Assembly: GCA_000226015.1 (NCBI GenBank)
Contig: JH154287.1
Span: 1 to 20,508 of the forward strand
DNA: 20,508 bases
From: Mnemiopsis leidyi
Taxonomy: Eukaryota > Ctenophora > Tentaculata > Lobata > Bolinopsidae
Reading direction: 5' to 3'
In this document: positions 19,310 through 20,508 of the stretch, piece after piece
Layout of the letters: each line of letters opens with the position of its first letter
How positions within the stretch are numbered: the first letter of the stretch is position 1
The notes under the pieces: generated by a model
Told to the model about the DNA's origin: nothing
The model's input: the letters and a program-made list of their open reading frames with translations, nothing else
The model's database searches: none
Position numbers and translations under genes: made by a program

Positions 19310-19764
19310 CCGAATCATCTCCTCCATGGTGGCTCAAAAATATTTGAAATTTAGGATGTGTGTGCGTGCACAATGGGTTTTTCTAGAAATAAGGGCAAAA
19401 TTATATTTTATAAAATTAAATAACAGCATTGAAGACTCAGTAAATATACTAAGTAAAATTTTAATACTGGGCTAGGAAACTTCGGAGCACCTTTTTGAAT
19501 TGAAGGAAATGAAAATCTAAGTTCAACTCTTACTTTCAAGACTTCTACGATTTCTTCCAGAAATTGTTTTATAGCTTTAGTGGGTGGTGTTCGTAGCCTG
19601 TCACTGGAATTAAAGAGGAATTAAACAGGAAATAAACAGGAACTAAACTGTGTAAGCATATCTTTATTGTTATCCCAAATTATATGACCAAAATTATACG
19701 CAAATACAGACCTTTTAACTGAATGATGATCGGATAATTGTTTATGAGTCGCATCAGAAGCAAA

Positions 19765-20168
19765 GTTCAACAGTGTGTTTGTTATTCTCTTCTTGACTAG
19801 AGTGAAAGACAAAGGATTTAATGGAAAACCATCTAGATGTTAAATGTTGAACTTTGGATGTATAAATAATGTTTGCTGATGGCACGATTGAGAGCTGATA
19901 CTTTCACAGAATTGATAAGAATTTAAATGTAGGATGTAGGGCCTAATGGAAACGGAATGTCATCATTAACAGAGACGTAATGCTCAATGAAGTTTGGAAA
20001 AACCTTCCTATTCTTACATTTCTTCAAGAAAACAAAAAAGAAGTTTTTGTTCAGTGCTTTTCAATTGCTCGCCGTATGCACACAGTGATTTGGCTAATTC
20101 ATGATTTTCCACTAAATCCTTTGTCTTTCACTCGAGTCAAGAAGAGAATAACAAAAACACTGTTGAAC
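19765..20168. repeat. Inverted repeat, two 64-bp arms with 276-bp spacer
   Basis: The left arm 19765-19828 is the reverse complement of the right arm 20105-20168 with only three mismatches. Both arms read the same peptide outward from the spacer, LSFTxVKKRITxTLLN (minus strand on the left, plus strand on the right). It could be a fold-back element or an inverted duplication of a coding fragment. Confidence 0.88.
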
Positions 20169-20245
20169 AAATACAGACCATGCTAATTTAATTACGATTT
20201 AATACTCAGACGTTTATTAAACTTCAACTTTAAGTGTAAACGATC

Positions 20246-20508
20246 AGTCAATACCCAGGCGTGTAAGGGAACTATAACAACATAGCTTTAAGTAACAAGT
20301 CAATACCCCAGGCGTGTAAGGGGAACTATAACAACATAGCTTTTAAGTAACAAGTCAATACCCAGGCGTGTACGGGAACTATAACAACATAGCTTTTAAG
20401 TAACAAGTCAATACCCCAGGGCGTGTAAGGGAACTATAACAACATAGCTTTAAGTAACAAGTCAATACCCAGGCGTGTAAGGGAACTATAACAACATAGC
20501 TTTAAGTA
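20246..20508. repeat. 52-55 bp tandem array running off the window end
   Basis: Five copies start at 20246, 20298, 20353, 20406 and 20460. Each has AGTCAATACCCAGGCGTGTA, then GGGAACTATAACAACATAGC, then TTTAAGTAACA. Copies differ almost only in homopolymer length (CCC/CCCC, GGG/GGGG, TTT/TTTT). The last copy is cut by the window edge. Confidence 0.95.

Larger units (their letters stand above)
18244..20508. other. Downstream region, probably intron 30; second C4 repeat not found
   Basis: No plus-strand sequence with the expected VCE...HSQ...PPCP...GYSF pattern was found. It contains the minus-strand open frame near 18808-19193, a degenerate repeat at 19223-19309, an inverted repeat pair and a terminal tandem array. 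Confidence 0.6.

Overview
The window reads as intron-rich metazoan genomic DNA dominated by one plus-strand gene, a type IV (basement-membrane) collagen alpha chain. Thirty exons can be placed from 1751 to 18243. They total about 4,490 coding bases (about 1,496 codons), all with GT-AG introns and with reading-frame phases that agree across every junction. Exons 1-27 and the start of exon 28 encode an interrupted Gly-X-Y triple helix. Exons 28-30 encode a short Cys-rich junction and the first C4 repeat of the NC1 domain (HSQSDE | IPECP ... GSC ... MMAC | NDVC ... SYWL ... ISRC). The second C4 repeat, the stop codon, the signal peptide and most of any 7S region are not visible, so the gene runs past both ends of the useful sequence.

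The animal cannot be named. Divergent NC1 sequence, short exons, compact introns in the collagen core and an interstitial TTAGGG-type stretch suit an invertebrate or early-branching metazoan. Ctenophores and cnidarians carry divergent type IV collagens, but this is inference only.

Layout. Positions 1-1750: no collagen exon, a 12-bp tandem repeat at the very start and a 63-bp direct repeat near 1.03-1.18 kb. Positions 1751-11796: 27 helix exons, with a 27-bp minisatellite in intron 7 and a near-palindrome in intron 19. Positions 11797-14279: a 2.5-kb intron holding an antisense 304-codon open reading frame, a plus-strand 119-codon frame of unknown nature and a heptanucleotide satellite. Positions 14280-18243: the NC1 exons, separated by large introns with a degenerate telomere-like tract and a GC-rich paired-CCAAT segment. 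Positions 18244-20508: probably the next intron, with a long antisense open frame, a 64-bp inverted repeat and a roughly 52-bp tandem array that continues past the window end.

How it would work: three such chains would trimerise through NC1, fold a flexible interrupted triple helix and form the basement-membrane network. The antisense frame has a basic, Ser-rich, Cys-anchored sequence that could be the cytoplasmic tail of a receptor nested in the host gene. That identity is a hypothesis.
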